DNA of 64,000 bases from Calliopum simillimum (lineage: Eukaryota > Arthropoda > Insecta > Diptera > Lauxaniidae), in NCBI GenBank assembly GCA_951812925.1, contig OX638369.1, positions 57,736,228 through 57,800,227 on the forward strand. Direction: 5' to 3'. Below the pieces are notes generated by a model. The model ran no database searches, was not told where the DNA came from, and worked only from the letters and a program-made list of their open reading frames with translations. Positions 1-10,327 of this stretch are shown in pieces. A program made the position numbers and the translations under genes. Position 1 is the first letter of the stretch, and every line of letters begins with the position of its first letter.

Positions 1-59
1 TGTAGCTAATGGACGCGGAAACTACACGGCCGATTTACATATTTTTTTTTTTTAAATTG

Positions 60-500
60 TTATGGTCTGTAAAAGGTTCGTAAGAGGGTGAAATGCCACT
101 GAGGGGGTCGGAGGTTGCACCCCCAAACGAAAAAATGCTATATCTCTGCAGTTATACAAGCTATGATTATGAAAGTTAGTGAACTAATGCATGTTATATT
201 TGCCATTAACCATGCAAAAAATTTGAGGGGAATTGAACGAGGGGACGTTGCACCCCCCATATGAGAAAAATACACAAAATGCTATACCAGTGTTTCTATA
301 TCAGCTATCATTATGAAACTTCGTGCATTGATGTTTATTGCGTCTACTATTCAACATACAGAGCTTAAGAGGGATTGAACGAAAGGGATTTTCACCAACC
401 GTACAGTAAAAATACTCAAAATGCTATATTTCTACGCCTATAGTATAAAAGTTGGTACATAAATAAATATTCTATTCACCTTGCAAAACCTGAGGGGTTG
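60..500. repeat. Degenerate tandem repeat, about 140-bp unit, three copies
   Basis: Three successive blocks share the order gttgcaccccc, then aaaatgctatat, then a tatgattatgaaa-like stretch, spaced about 140 bp apart (near 110, 245 and 385). Copies are well diverged. The phrase gacgttgcaccc recurs near 33.73 kb, so this looks like part of a dispersed repeat. No coding potential is visible. Confidence 0.6.
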
Positions 501-1540
501 GAAGAGAAGAACGACGGAGATGGATGGGACTTGGATCATATGTAAAGGGTATCGGTAACGGGCAAACAGAGGCCTTACCGGGCCAGCTAGTAGTATATTT
601 TAAATTTTTATTTTTTTTTTTTTTCAAAAATGGTCTTCTTGGAGACTTTTAGTTATAGGAAGGAGGCGTTGGGCAAATATTTTTCTGCATCCGTTAAAAA
701 GTTACATCGAAAGCGATCGGTGCTGGTCGACACGAAAGTTGGTTCGTTCTCACATAGAATCTGCCATTTGCATGTTTGTGCATTTCATTTAAAAAGTCTT
801 TTTATCATAAATAGAAATTAAAAATTGCGTATGCCAATATCATGTGAAGAATCTTTTCAAAAGTATTTTGATGGTTAGAACAGACAGACAGTTTTCTAAG
901 GTAAAACAATTCACGAACCTTTAGCAAGCATAAATTTTACATGCAATCAAAGGAAAATTAATTTCCTTCGTTTTTCTTATTAGCGATTTCGAGTTTTATG
1001 TCTGCGCAGAAGTTTTTGCTTTTCATCTATTAACTAATAAATCTGCCACGGAGAATATTATACTTTACAATGCTAATTGAACTGCACTAATTCTATATCA
1101 ATTAAAATTAAATTGTGTTAACTAAGTTTTTAGAGATTTAGGTGTAAATTGAATTGCAACGAATACTTATCAATTTTATGAAAATGTTAAAAAAAATGTT
1201 TATCAAATATTACTTAGTAGAGCAAATCTTTTTTTAACATACTAATAAAAGATATGTTAATTAAATGTGTTACTAATTTTTAAATACTAAGCACTTTAAA
1301 TATGCGAGTGGATATTTGTTGAATTAAGAATTAGCGACTTAAGTTGACTGTAGAGTCAATCATTTTGCATCAGATCATTCCTTATGTATTACCAGACCGA
1401 CCAACTAAGAAGTTACTAATAATAATAAACATGCAAAAAAAATATTGTAGTACTTTTCCATGGAGATATTATTACATTCGAGTTAATTTTGAATAAATAG
1501 TAGTAGCAATTAAAAATATGTATGATAACGATGCGATGAT
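501..1540. other. Intergenic stretch without recognisable gene
   Basis: AT-rich single-copy-looking DNA. A 63-codon open frame at 630-821 has no recognisable domain and no splice or promoter context. I see nothing else supportable here. Confidence 0.5.
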
Positions 1541-1694
1541 AATATGGTCCGACACAGCTTTGCACCCACGAGAAATTCAAAATATTCTTAAAAGACGTGT
1601 CAAAAAATAGCATTTCTTGTCGTTTTTATCCAGCAAGTCAGATTTTTTTTTAATCGATTTTTTAAGTTTATAAAACCACTGTACAAAAAAAGTA

Positions 1695-2598
1695 CGGTGT
1701 ACAACTTAAAAACCGGAATTTGACGGTGGATGTCCGTACTAACAAATATCGTGAAAGCTCGAACTTTATATATATGTCATTTTGAAGGTACATTTGACAG
1801 CTGTCAAAATCAGTCAACAAAACAATTTTATCTTGTGTGCATCATTATTATTTTTCACGATGAATAACTTCGAAAATTCGAGAAAAAGACAGCATTTGCG
1901 GGAGGTTCTGTTGGGTAATTTTTTTTGCAAAGAAAACTGCTGCGGAAAGTCAATGTTTGCTTGTAGAAGTTTATGGGGACTATGCACCAGCTGAATCAAG
2001 CTGTCGTGAGTGGTTTCGACGGTTTAAAAGTGGTGATTTTGATGTCGAAGACAAAGAACGTCCTGGGCAGGACCAGCTAGATGTGATCCATTATGAGCTG
2101 TTGCCAGGTGGCCAAACCATTAATGCTCAACTCTATCGTCAACAATTGATCCGATTGAAGCAGAAAATCCAGGCAGAGCGGCCAACGTATGTGACCAGAC
2201 ACGAATCAATCATTTTCCACCACGATAACGCTCGGCCACATATTGCTGCCCCAGTCAAAAATTACCTGGAAAACAACGGATGGGAAATCTATACAAATTT
2301 TGCCTCACCCGCCTTATAGCCCAGACCTTGCACCATCAGACTACCATTTGTTCCGATCAATGCTGAATGCCCTATCAGGAATACGGTTCACTTGAGTTCA
2401 AGATATCGAAAATTGGCTCGATTCATTTTTGGCCGCCAAGCCGGCGCAATTTTTTTGGAATGGAATTCATAAATTGCCTGAAAGATGGGGAAATGTAGCT
2501 TCCAATGGACAATGCTTTGAATAAAATATATTGTAACATTTTTCCACAATAAAGCATCAAATTTTGCTAAAAAATTCCGGTTTTTGAGTTGTACACCC
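1695..2598 (+). mobile_element. mariner-family transposon, internally deleted (non-autonomous)
   Basis: Terminal inverted repeats of about 27 bp bound the element: the left end reads ggtgtacaacttaaaaaccg and the right end is its near-perfect reverse complement (gagttgtacaccc). A TA precedes the left end; the right flank is AA, probably a mutated duplication. At about 0.9 kb it is shorter than the usual 1.3 kb, because a central transposase block is missing. The element sits in an older foldback copy. Confidence 0.85.
1860..2524 (+). pseudogene. mariner transposase, frameshifted and internally deleted
   Basis: The DNA-binding start is at the ATG at 1860 (MNNFENSRKRQ...). A one-base indel around the T-run at 1919-1926 is needed to reach the frame reading KTAAESQCLLVEVYGDYAP. 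The conserved WFRRFKSGDFDVEDKERPG block follows (about 1995-2070). The text then jumps from PGQ to DVIHYELLPGG, so roughly 130 residues, including the segment with the first catalytic aspartate, are gone. The second aspartate is present in HHDNARPH (about 2218-2240). A further frameshift at about 2300 leads to PYSPDLAPSDYHLFRSM with the third aspartate (D34D type), and the ORF ends GQCFE-stop at 2522-2524. It cannot encode an active enzyme. The family is certain; the subfamily was not determined. Confidence 0.9.
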
Positions 2599-2639
2599 AA
2601 AATAACGCAATCTTGTGTTAAATCAACATATTTAACTAT

Positions 2640-2975
2640 ACTAGAGTTCGTCTTGTGGCCAAAATTCGACCACTTCCGAATTCCATAAAAATCGGTGCAA
2701 TAGCTTAGCACTGATAGCGTATTATACCATCATCCCGCCCACTTAGGAACATAATGGTAATTCTATCATTTCTTAGTGCCAACCCTATCTCCATTTCAAA
2801 TTTCGTAAAAATCGATGCAGTGGTTTAGCCGTGAGAGCGTTTTTCCCATTTAGGGGCGTGGCACCGCCCACTTAAGAATATAATTGTCATTTTATCGTTT
2901 CTTAGTGCCAACCCTATCTCCATACCAAATTTAGTAAAAATCGATGTAGTGGCTTAGCCGTGAAAGCGTTTTTTC
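2640..2975. repeat. Tandem 129-bp repeat, about 2.6 units
   Basis: The phrase gtgccaaccctatctcc recurs 129 bp apart (about 2776 and 2905). The phrase aaaaatcg(a/g)tgca.tggtttagc recurs with the same period, starting at about 2690. Each unit carries a gc(a)ccgcccactta motif; one has the full gggcgtggcaccgccca form at 2854. That motif is also found in the Helentron-like repeats at 36 and 52 kb. Confidence 0.7.
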
Positions 2976-3086
2976 TATTAAAAAATTATGATTCTATTCC
3001 TCATCACATCATTTCCAAAACAAAACAAAAAAAAATCAAGATTTAGCTTTAGGTAAAGAAACAGGGACTGAACCGATTTCGTTTGC

Positions 3087-3470
3087 CTATATATATCTGT
3101 GGAGTTTTGACAAAACAACCGAACTCGAAATTGGCAACTTTTCAGGAGAGCCTAAAAACTGATTAACTCTTTTCAATAATGTGGCTCAATCGTTCTATAC
3201 ATTTTTACTAATCTTAAAGTGTCAGCTGTGAAGGTATTACGAGTAATTTTTTTTTTGGTTCATAGCTCTTCACCGTACGAATGGCGCTAATTTCAAATCT
3301 TGCGTGTACTATGGAACACCCTTATATCTCTGGAACAAGAAATCATAGAGACATGTCGATTATACCAATAAAAGCGTAATTAAATTTTATATTTAGGACT
3401 AAAATCGTAGAGGATTGTCTTATCTCGACTTAGGTTGTTTTGTCAAAAGTTCACAGATACTCGTATATAG
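3087..3470. mobile_element. Short foldback element
   Basis: The left side (about 3088-3125) reads ctatatatatctgtgg then gttttgacaaaacaacc. The right side (about 3428-3470) is the inverse, ggttgttttgtcaaaagttc and cagatactcgtatatag. Arms are about 45 bp and imperfect. No clear target duplication was found. Confidence 0.55.
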
Positions 3471-3730
3471 ATGATCTCTACATCTGAGCAAACTATATCA
3501 GAAAAATTTAACCCTCCTTTTTAACGAGTTCTAACAAAATATTCATTGACAGCAAGTTTTATCAAAAATGTTGTTTTAGAGTTATACAGTGGGGTGAAAT
3601 TTCAAAAATTACTTATTTTTTTGAATTTAAGAAGCAGAGCCATATATTTAAAACAACATTTTGAATAAGGTTTGTGGTCCCAAGATTATTATGAAATCAT
3701 ACAAGGAACATTTTCTTAGAACACATCAGC

Positions 3731-3892
3731 CAGTGACGGATCCAAGGGGGGCGATGGGGGCGATCGGTCCCCCCTCTCAAACCAAGTGATTACATTTTTT
3801 TTAAAAACTATATGCAAAGATTTGAAAAACATTCTGTTATCTAGAAATGTAGTTCATCGGCCCCCCTCTTGACAATGCTGGATCCGCCACTG
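3731..3892. mobile_element. hAT-type MITE, 162 bp
   Basis: The ends are cagtgacggatcca and, inverted, tggatccgccactg (14 bp, one mismatch). A perfect 8-bp target duplication acatcagc lies at 3723-3730 and 3893-3900. An 8-bp duplication with CAG...CTG ends is diagnostic of hAT. It carries a G-rich stretch near the left end and a C-rich stretch near the right, and has no coding capacity. Confidence 0.9.
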
Positions 3893-4452
3893 ACATCAGC
3901 CCATTATATCCTGATTTAATGGATCTTTTTGCTCTTTGGGCAAGATGGGTTAAAAAAAAGTATTCTTCAAAAGAAGGGGTTACCTAATACATCATATGCT
4001 TAAAACTTTTAAAAAAAATCGTCAAAAATGTAATAAATATGCAATGTGAGAAGTACTCATTGATATTACCGATTTTTTGGCTTTCGGTATGAAATTTCGG
4101 CTTTTATAGAGTTCAAAAACTAGTAGTGAAATTCTATAACATATTGACTCAATATTCCCCCAGACATACAGTGAGTCACAGATGTATTTTGCATACGAAA
4201 AATATTCGAAAATTCGAATTAATACTCAATTTTTAGCCGTTTCATTCTTAGAAAAGTAATATTTTTTTTATAAACTTCGAGTCAATGGAACGTTAACTAT
4301 GATACCACATCATAAAAAAATCAAAATGATGCGTTCTAATCACTTTAAAAGCAAAGAAATGATTTATTCATCTTTTTTATAAGGTCACAAAAGTATTTTG
4401 CTTTTTAGTAAACTTTTGCTTTGAGATTATTTATCAAGTAAAAAAGGCTTTT

Positions 4453-4961
4453 TTAATAATATCCATGGTAGCCATTATTTGAGGAGACATCATCTAAACA
4501 TCTTTGCGAGGATTCTATCCCTTTACGACATTTTCGGTCGGTGTTTTTTCCCATTTTTCTTGCAGTACTTGTTTGAGCACATTTTTTTGATAAAATATGG
4601 TATTTTTTGACCTTTCCACTTGATAAGACCAAAAAAATTCTATTGGATTCGAAAAAGAATATCGCGGTGGTGTTTTATTCCCTTTGGTGTTGTACAGAAG
4701 TGTCCCAGGATGTGTATTTAGGGTCATTGTCTTTTGAAAATAAGAATTCCTCTTGTGGTAAACCCATTTTTTAATTACTGGGTGCAAATTTTTTTTGTGG
4801 AATTGGACTGATGTTCATGTCTATCCATATTGCCACCGTTAAGTTTAAGTTTCCCCATTCCATGAGCCAAGGACAGCCCACGACACACCATCATATAAAA
4901 TTATTGCATTTAAGTTATAAAAGTTAAGGGTTTTATTGCTTTATGCCAGATAATGCGGCGT
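4453..4961 (-). pseudogene. Tc1-like transposase 3' half, left arm
   Basis: Mirror copy of the frame at 5040-5548. A 90-codon open stretch at 4515-4787 contains KNTIFYQKNVLKQVLQEKWE and SFSNPIEFFW, the C-terminal third of a Tc1 transposase with its catalytic glutamate (NPIE). It is nearly identical to the right-arm copy (one visible change, R for M, in the first residues). Frameshifts and stops make it non-functional. Its near-identity to the other arm suggests gene conversion or a recent duplication. Confidence 0.8.
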
Positions 4962-5039
4962 CCATCGGATCCGAAAATATTATTTTTGCTTTCTATTGGA
5001 TCCAATAATATAATATTTGCTTTCCATCGGATCGATAGA

Positions 5040-5548
5040 CGCTGTATGGTCTGGCACAAGGCAAATAAAACCCTAAGCTTTTATAACTTAAAAGCAACAA
5101 TTTTACATGATGGTGTGTCGTGGGCTGTTCTTGGCTCATGGAATGGGGAAACTTAAACTTAACGGTGGCAATATGGATAGACATGAACATCAGTCCAATT
5201 CCACAAAAAAAATTTGCACCCAGTAATTAAAAAATGGGTTTACCACAAGATGAATTCTTATTTTCAAAAGACAATGACCCTAAATACACATCCTGGGACA
5301 CTTCTGTACAACACCAAAGGGAATAAAACACCACCGCGATATTCTTTTTCGAATCCAATAGAATTTTTTTGGTCTTATCAAGTGGAAAGGTCAAAAAATA
5401 CCATATTTTATCAAAAAAATGTGCTCAAACAAGTACTGCAAGAAAAATGGGAAAAAACACCGACCGAAAATGTCGTAAAGGGATAGAATCCTCGCAGAGA
5501 TGTTTAGATGATGTCTCCTCAAATAATGGCTACAATGGATATTATTAA
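5040..5548 (+). pseudogene. Tc1-like transposase 3' half, right arm
   Basis: From about 5040 one reads RCMVWHKANKTLSFYNLKAT and then a degraded SWAVLGSWNG, matching the middle of the Tc1 catalytic domain. The second aspartate lies in DNDPKYTSW, readable from 5270 in a shifted frame. The third acidic residue is in SNPIEFFW (about 5349-5372). The tail returns in another frame as RCLDDVSSNNGYNGYY before the stop at 5546-5548. At least three frameshifts or stops are needed, and the DNA-binding half is absent. It forms one arm of the palindrome at 4169-5832. Confidence 0.8.
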
Positions 5549-6049
5549 AAAAGCCTTTTTTACTTGATAAATAATCTCAAAGCAAAAGTTTACTAAAAAG
5601 CAAAATACTTTTGTGACCTTATAAAAAAGATGAATAAATCATTTCTTTGCTTTTAAAGTGATTAGAACGCATCATTTTGATTTTTTTATGATGTGGTATC
5701 ATAGTTAACGTTCCATTGACTCGAAGTTTATAAAAAAAATATTACTTTTCTAAGAATGAAACGGCTAAAAATTGAGTATTAATTCGAATTTTCGAATATT
5801 TTTCGTATGCAAAATACTTCTGTGACACACTGTATGTGGGGGATGTAGAAGGTTAAAACTGAAGAAAAACGACGTGCATTTTTTTAACGTCTATTTTAAG
5901 AATATTTTGGAATTTCTCATAGATGCACAAATAAAGTGCTGTGATTCTGAAAACATCGCAGAAGAGTGGTCGGACAACGTTGGATAACTTAAAGAAGTCA
6001 TTTTATTAAATCAGGGAAAATATGTTTCATTTACTTAAATACCGTACAC

Positions 6050-6864
6050 CAGCCATGTCAAACTCGCGGCCCGCGGGCCTCATGTGGCCCACTACCTTTC
6101 AATCTGCGGCCCAAAGATGAAATAAAAATAAATTTCGGATGAGTTCAATTACATTTGACAGTTCTCAATTTTTATCCAGAAAAATTTCGTCTGGGTAAAT
6201 TTGGATCTTGAAGCTTGAATCTACTGCGTTTTTACAAAGTATAGAAAGCGAATATTGCTGGCTATTAGTTACTAAATTTTTTGAAAGATTTTGGGACTTG
6301 AAAGATGAGATAATGATATTTTTCGAAACAAAAGAAAAAATGAAGAGCTGTTATCTGACGGAAAATTACTACAGGAACTTTCCTTTATGGTTGATATAAT
6401 GAAACACAATTGAAATTAGAGCTTCTAAATTAAAAAATTGGAGCTCCTATTGGGAAAACATTGTCAAAATGATAACTTTTTATATTTTCCAATATGCAAA
6501 GCACACTTCATACCAAAAATATGTGGAAAAACTTAATGACTGTTTTTCCAATGAAACTCAAAAAGTGCCATGCTACCTCAAAATGGAAATACTTGAGATT
6601 CAATGCGATGCAAATTTGAAGCTGAAATTTTTTGAATCTGACGAGATTAATAGATTTTCATCTCGGGTCAGTATTGAAAGCAATATCGGTGAATTCAACT
6701 TCTTCCGATATCCTTAGTATCCAAGAAGAAAACATTAGAAACCCACATACGTTAGTAGGTATATTTTATTAGTTTTATTATTACAAATCGTTAATTTTTG
6801 CGGCCCACCCAAACAAAATTTCTATATCGATTGGCCCAGTTGCAAATTGAGTTTGACATGCCTG
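6050..6864 (+). mobile_element. hAT element, internally deleted, 815 bp
   Basis: Ends are cagccatgtcaaactc and, inverted, gagtttgacatgcctg. A perfect 8-bp duplication ccgtacac lies at 6042-6049 and 6865-6872. The GC-rich sub-terminal block (cggcccgcgggcc at about 6067) is typical of hAT elements related to the GTF2IRD2/ZBED-type transposase group. The body carries a transposase fragment. Confidence 0.9.
6208..6714 (+). pseudogene. hAT transposase fragment (GTF2IRD2/ZBED-like), broken
   Basis: The open stretch 6208-6399 reads LLVTKFFERFWDLKDEIMIF and then ETKEKMKSCYLTENYY, matching the conserved RFW-L--EI-IFLEEK-KMKNEFL-D-W block of GTF2IRD2-like hAT transposases. After a frameshift the NETQLKLELLN run continues the family pattern. 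The second stretch, 6469-6717, contains CYLKMEILEIQCDANLKLKF, equivalent to the family's LQMELIDLQCN--LK block near the C-terminus. Both ends of the normal protein and several frames are lost. The family assignment is from remembered motif patterns, not a search. Confidence 0.7.
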
Positions 6865-6872
6865 CCGTACAC

Positions 6873-7654
6873 TATCGTATAATTTTATAAATGATTGATT
6901 TATGAAAAATCACTTCAATAGTTTTGACTTGTGGGGTAATATACCTATCTTTGAAAAAGTTTTTTATAACCACTTCTACTGATGCAAAGCAATCGGATGT
7001 TTAATGTGTTAAGAAAATCTCGCACTACTACATCGTATCTACGTAATTGACATTGTTCATACTTATATGACAATTTTATGGTTGTTCTCTTATTAAATTA
7101 CTTAATTTCTATGGTTGTTGTTTATTTTGGTATTTGCATAGAATTTGATTATCAATGGGATTTGTTTTGCTTAGCCACCTCAATGAACAAGGTGTGGAAA
7201 TGACCCTCCCCTATAAATGTATGCATGCATTTGAAAAGATCGTCCCATGTGAACGCGCGCTTTTATTCCACTTTTGTATTCCGTAATATAAAACGTGTAA
7301 TCAGTGACAAATTAATTGTGATTCTGTTTTGTTTTAATGAAAACAAATAATTCAGATTGACAATGCGGTAGAATTTTAAACTTTTGATGTGGTTACCCAG
7401 AAAATATAATTAAATTACGAATTATAAGCTTTTTATTTAATTAATTGCAGTTCCTAATTTAACTTTTGCAGCAAATCATGCTGAAAGTTTTTTAAAAAAG
7501 TAATCTGCTACGAGATTTTTTTCTGAATAATTTCGATCTTCAATACAAAACTTGGGATTGGTTTCTAGTAAAGCACTTTCGAATGCCATTGATTAGTAGA
7601 AAAAAATGCTTAAGGATTTTTCAAAGTAGGGTCGCTAAGCAGAGCTATAACGGA
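6873..7654. other. Unassigned AT-rich DNA
   Basis: No gene or repeat recognised. A TATA-like tataaatg lies near 7212, but no matching initiator or open frame follows, so I do not call a promoter. Confidence 0.4.
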
Positions 7655-8105
7655 TCAAAGTTCGAAAAATCGATATGAAATCTTTATTTCTCGTGTATGA
7701 TGTATTCAAAACATAACTTCAGCATACTTCAGTGAAGGAAGGTATTTAAGGCATATCTCGAAAAGTTTTGGAGAAAATTACAGAAAACTGTGAAAAAGAA
7801 AAAAAAACCCTCATATGTATAAAAAAAAGTTCATCATTAAATCACGCAATTTTCAATTTTTAAAATGTCTTAACTCATTTTATCATGTTGTTATGGGACT
7901 TTTTGTCCATTTTTTTTATTATATTTTTTTTTTTTTTTTTTTTTTGAGGGTATTTTGTCTATTTTTACAGTTTTCTGTAATTTTCTGTTTAAGATATGCC
8001 TTTAATATCTACCAAAAAAAATAATTATAGTATAGTGAATTTATTTTCAGAAGACATCATAAACGAGATATGATGATTTCATTTGAATTTTTAACTCATC
8101 CCAAA
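7655..8105. mobile_element. Foldback element with poly(T) loop
   Basis: Left-arm phrases (about 7665-7800) gaaatctttatttctcgt, ggcatatctcgaaaa and attacagaaaactgt reappear inverted at 7965-8085 as acagttttctgtaat, aagatatgcc and acgagatatgatgatttc. A T-run of about 23 bases at 7923-7945 sits near the centre. No target duplication is obvious. Confidence 0.6.
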
Positions 8106-8592
8106 CTTTTTGAACCAAATCTTCAGAACACACGCATCATTATGGGTTTGTATATGGTATGATATCGTTAGCACTTTATATCATTATAGTATGTATATAC
8201 GCCACTGAACTTTATTCTGTCTTCAGCAGTCTTAATCGTTAATCTGATATCTTGGAAAGCAAATTTACCACTACCTGTAACGAAATCAGCGCACCATTTC
8301 GTAAATGAAATTAGAAATATAAGTCTACGTTATATAATCCAACATTTTTGCAAAAATTGTTTTAAACCAAAATATGCGTGCAAACTTAGTCAAACTTTTA
8401 TGATACGTTATTTGTTATCTTGGATAAGAAAACAAAACCTTACGATTAAGAGAGTCTGGCCTTATTGCTATAATATTTTATTCTAATTACTTTTTATGCT
8501 TTTTAGTTTACTATTAATTTAATTCTGTATATTTTTAGTGCATCAAGGTACATTTTTAATTTTTTTACGGCTTTAAAGTTTGTTTTTCTTAC
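8106..8592 (-). other. Presumed start of intron of the minus-strand gene
   Basis: This follows the GTAAGA donor at 8592 on the minus strand. Reading on from the exon gives a stop within a few codons. No further exon, gene or repeat was recognised here. Confidence 0.35.
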
Positions 8593-8671
8593 CTGATAAG
8601 ACGCAACTTGCAATGACGGTTGCTAACACAGCGTAGCACAGTAAAGATATTTTGGTATTTGGGAATGCCAT
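8593..8671 (-). CDS. First coding exon, signal-peptide-like leader (partial gene)
   Basis: On the minus strand, the ATG at 8671 in a good fly context (ctaaaATGG) opens 26 codons plus one base, ending at 8593. The leader reads MAFPNTKISLLCYAVLATVI then ASCVLSG. It has a short polar start, a hydrophobic run of about 15 residues and a small-residue region suitable for signal peptidase. It ends exactly at CAG/GTAAGA, a strong donor, in phase 1, as is common after signal peptides. A good acceptor (ttttgttttttcttacag) lies at 8804 and just above, making an internal exon 8593-8803 with about 130 nt of 5' UTR. The upstream exon and the rest of the protein were not found. The product is therefore a secreted or membrane protein of unknown family. 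The exon is inferred from signals only, and expression is not shown. Confidence 0.5.
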
Positions 8672-8803
8672 TTTAGTTAAAATATTTTTTTTTTTTCCCT
8701 AATACTAAATTGCTATTAAAATAATTTATTAATAGTAGACGGTTTCTCCGCAAGATACTCTTTTTATTCAAGGTTGACAATTTATCGATTTTTCATTAAT
8801 TAT
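8672..8803 (-). other. 5' UTR part of the same exon with upstream splice acceptor
   Basis: The minus-strand polypyrimidine tract and cag end at 8804, so the exon would begin at 8803. The UTR is AT-rich and has no upstream ATG in the frame of the leader that lacks a stop. The acceptor implies at least one more exon beyond 8804. Confidence 0.4.
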
Positions 8804-9650
8804 CTGTAAGAAAAAACAAAAGGAAATTAATAGAAAGGTAAATTTCACAGTTGATATTTTAATAAATAACCTTAGTTTTCTGAGAACTCTATTCTTTACC
8901 ACTTCTTTATTATTAATATGACTTGTATTCTAAAAGTGTACTTTTCTAAACAGTTTATTTTTATATCTCGTGAAGGTGAAAAGGATAAGGGGCTTATATG
9001 ATTGGAAAGAGCATGACATTTTTCATAAAAAAATTCCTAAGAATTTTTTTCCTGAATATGTTAATTCGTAAGTATTTTTTGGGGGTCAAAATCAAATATT
9101 AAAAAAAAAAAAATCTCAGCTATTTTTTTTGAAAACTTCTTACAGATTTTAGGGTCTGGAATTTCCAAAAATGTTTTTTTTTTTTCATCATGCCAAAGTG
9201 GCAATCGTGAGAAGTTTTATGGTTGATAGTGTCGAAAGCCTTCTATTTAAAACAAAAAATGATGCAGATATTTTTTATTATAAGTCTGAACATAACCTGT
9301 TCGATACGTCCCAGAGAATTTAAATAACAATAACAACATCCTCTGAGTTTATTTTATATTATGAAAGCCTATAAAATTCCGCGGTCGAAGAAACGATTTT
9401 TTACTACATAGAAAAAAGGCATCTAACGAAAAGAGTGCAGAAGGCATAAAATCGCTAAAAGTGTCGGTGTGAGTTTTTTCAGAGTTTGTGAGGCATATTA
9501 CAATTTTTAAAAAATTTGTCAAAAAAGAAAATTTCAAAAATTTTCAAAAAATACTTTTTTCGTAAGATGACTTTCTTTAGAGTAAAAAATCGTTTTCCTC
9601 ACGCATAATTGAAAAACGCAAAAAAAATCGATTTTCGGAACCAAATATTA
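8804..9650. other. AT-rich DNA, no gene
   Basis: Presumed intron of the minus-strand gene. It has several A/T runs (9100-9190). Phrases around 9400-9560 (ttttcgtaagatg, cgaccgc-like) echo 39600-39880, suggesting a diverged repeat. Confidence 0.4.
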
Positions 9651-10327
9651 TCTATAACACTGTTCGACACAAAAAAAAAAACACATGGGAAAATCGAAAA
9701 AATTCTTAAAGTAAACGTTAAAAAAAAATACCCGTGTCTCGTAGTTTTTCTCCAGCACGTTACATTTTTTTTAATCGATTTTTGAAGTTTTTTTTATCCA
9801 CTGTACATGAAAAAAACAAAAATACCGTATGATAGTTACATCTGAGGTATATCATGTGTTCAGCAAACTTGTGCAGGATATTGCGGGGAATATTTTTGTA
9901 GAAAATTTTAACCCTCTACAACCCCCACATGTGGGTCATTTTTGCCCTTTTCTTAAAAAGGTACAAAAATGTCACCTAAAACGGGGGAATATTGAGTCAG
10001 TATGTATGTACTACAGAAATATTTGCTATACAATTTCACTACTAGTTTTTGAACACTAAAAAAGCAAAATTTTATCCCGAAAGCAAAAAAATCGTTAAAA
10101 TCAGAAAGCACTTCTAACAATCGATATTTTCCAAATATCATCCCACTGTAAAAGTCTAAAACTACTTTTTGGATAAAACTCGTTTTCACAAGATCATAAC
10201 GAAATCGCGCAAGGATCATTTTCCTAAAATACATTAACTTATTATATCTTTTTTTATGGGTCTGTTTACCCCTTTTTCTATTTTGCAAAAATATCCTACA
10301 AAAAATGTTACTAAGAGTTACAAATAA

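Larger units (their letters stand above)
1540..2640. mobile_element. Foldback-family end interrupted by a mariner insertion
   Basis: The bases just left of 1694 and right of 2599 match the outer arm of the 9658-12446 element. The left side shares the ttttttaatcgatttttnaagtt block and the ccactgtacaa junction. The right side shares the aataacgc...tcttgtgttaaatc block. Joined across the mariner they reproduce the order seen at 9770-9830 and 12230-12290. The mariner therefore landed inside an older copy of that family. Confidence 0.6.
4169..5832. mobile_element. Palindromic Tc1-like element (two inverted 3' halves)
   Basis: A 1664-bp near-perfect palindrome centred at 5000.5, on tattggatccaata. 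Ends are cagtgagtcacaga and, inverted, tctgtgacacactg, flanked by TA at 4167-4168 and 5833-5834, the Tc1/mariner target. Paired positions in the two arms sum to 10001 at every landmark checked, so the arms have no net length difference. Each arm holds the same second half of a Tc1 transposase reading outward from the centre, followed by the 3' terminus. No N-terminal helix-turn-helix region is present. Only scattered substitutions separate the arms (for example near 4507/5494 and 4465/5536). Confidence 0.9.
3590..5990. mobile_element. Older foldback-family copy hosting a hAT MITE and the Tc1 palindrome
   Basis: Left of the Tc1 palindrome, 4040-4165 matches 11945-12085 in order (aatgtgaaaag, gattttttggctttcgg, aactagtagtgaaatt, gactcaatattccc). 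Right of it, 5833-5990 resembles 12140-12160 and then 12345-12450 (tgtgggggatg, aggttaaaa, gagaaaaacgacg, aacgtctattttaagaat). The stretch 3660-3960 resembles 10180-10260. It is therefore a diverged relative of the 9658-12446 family, broken by two later insertions. Confidence 0.55.
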
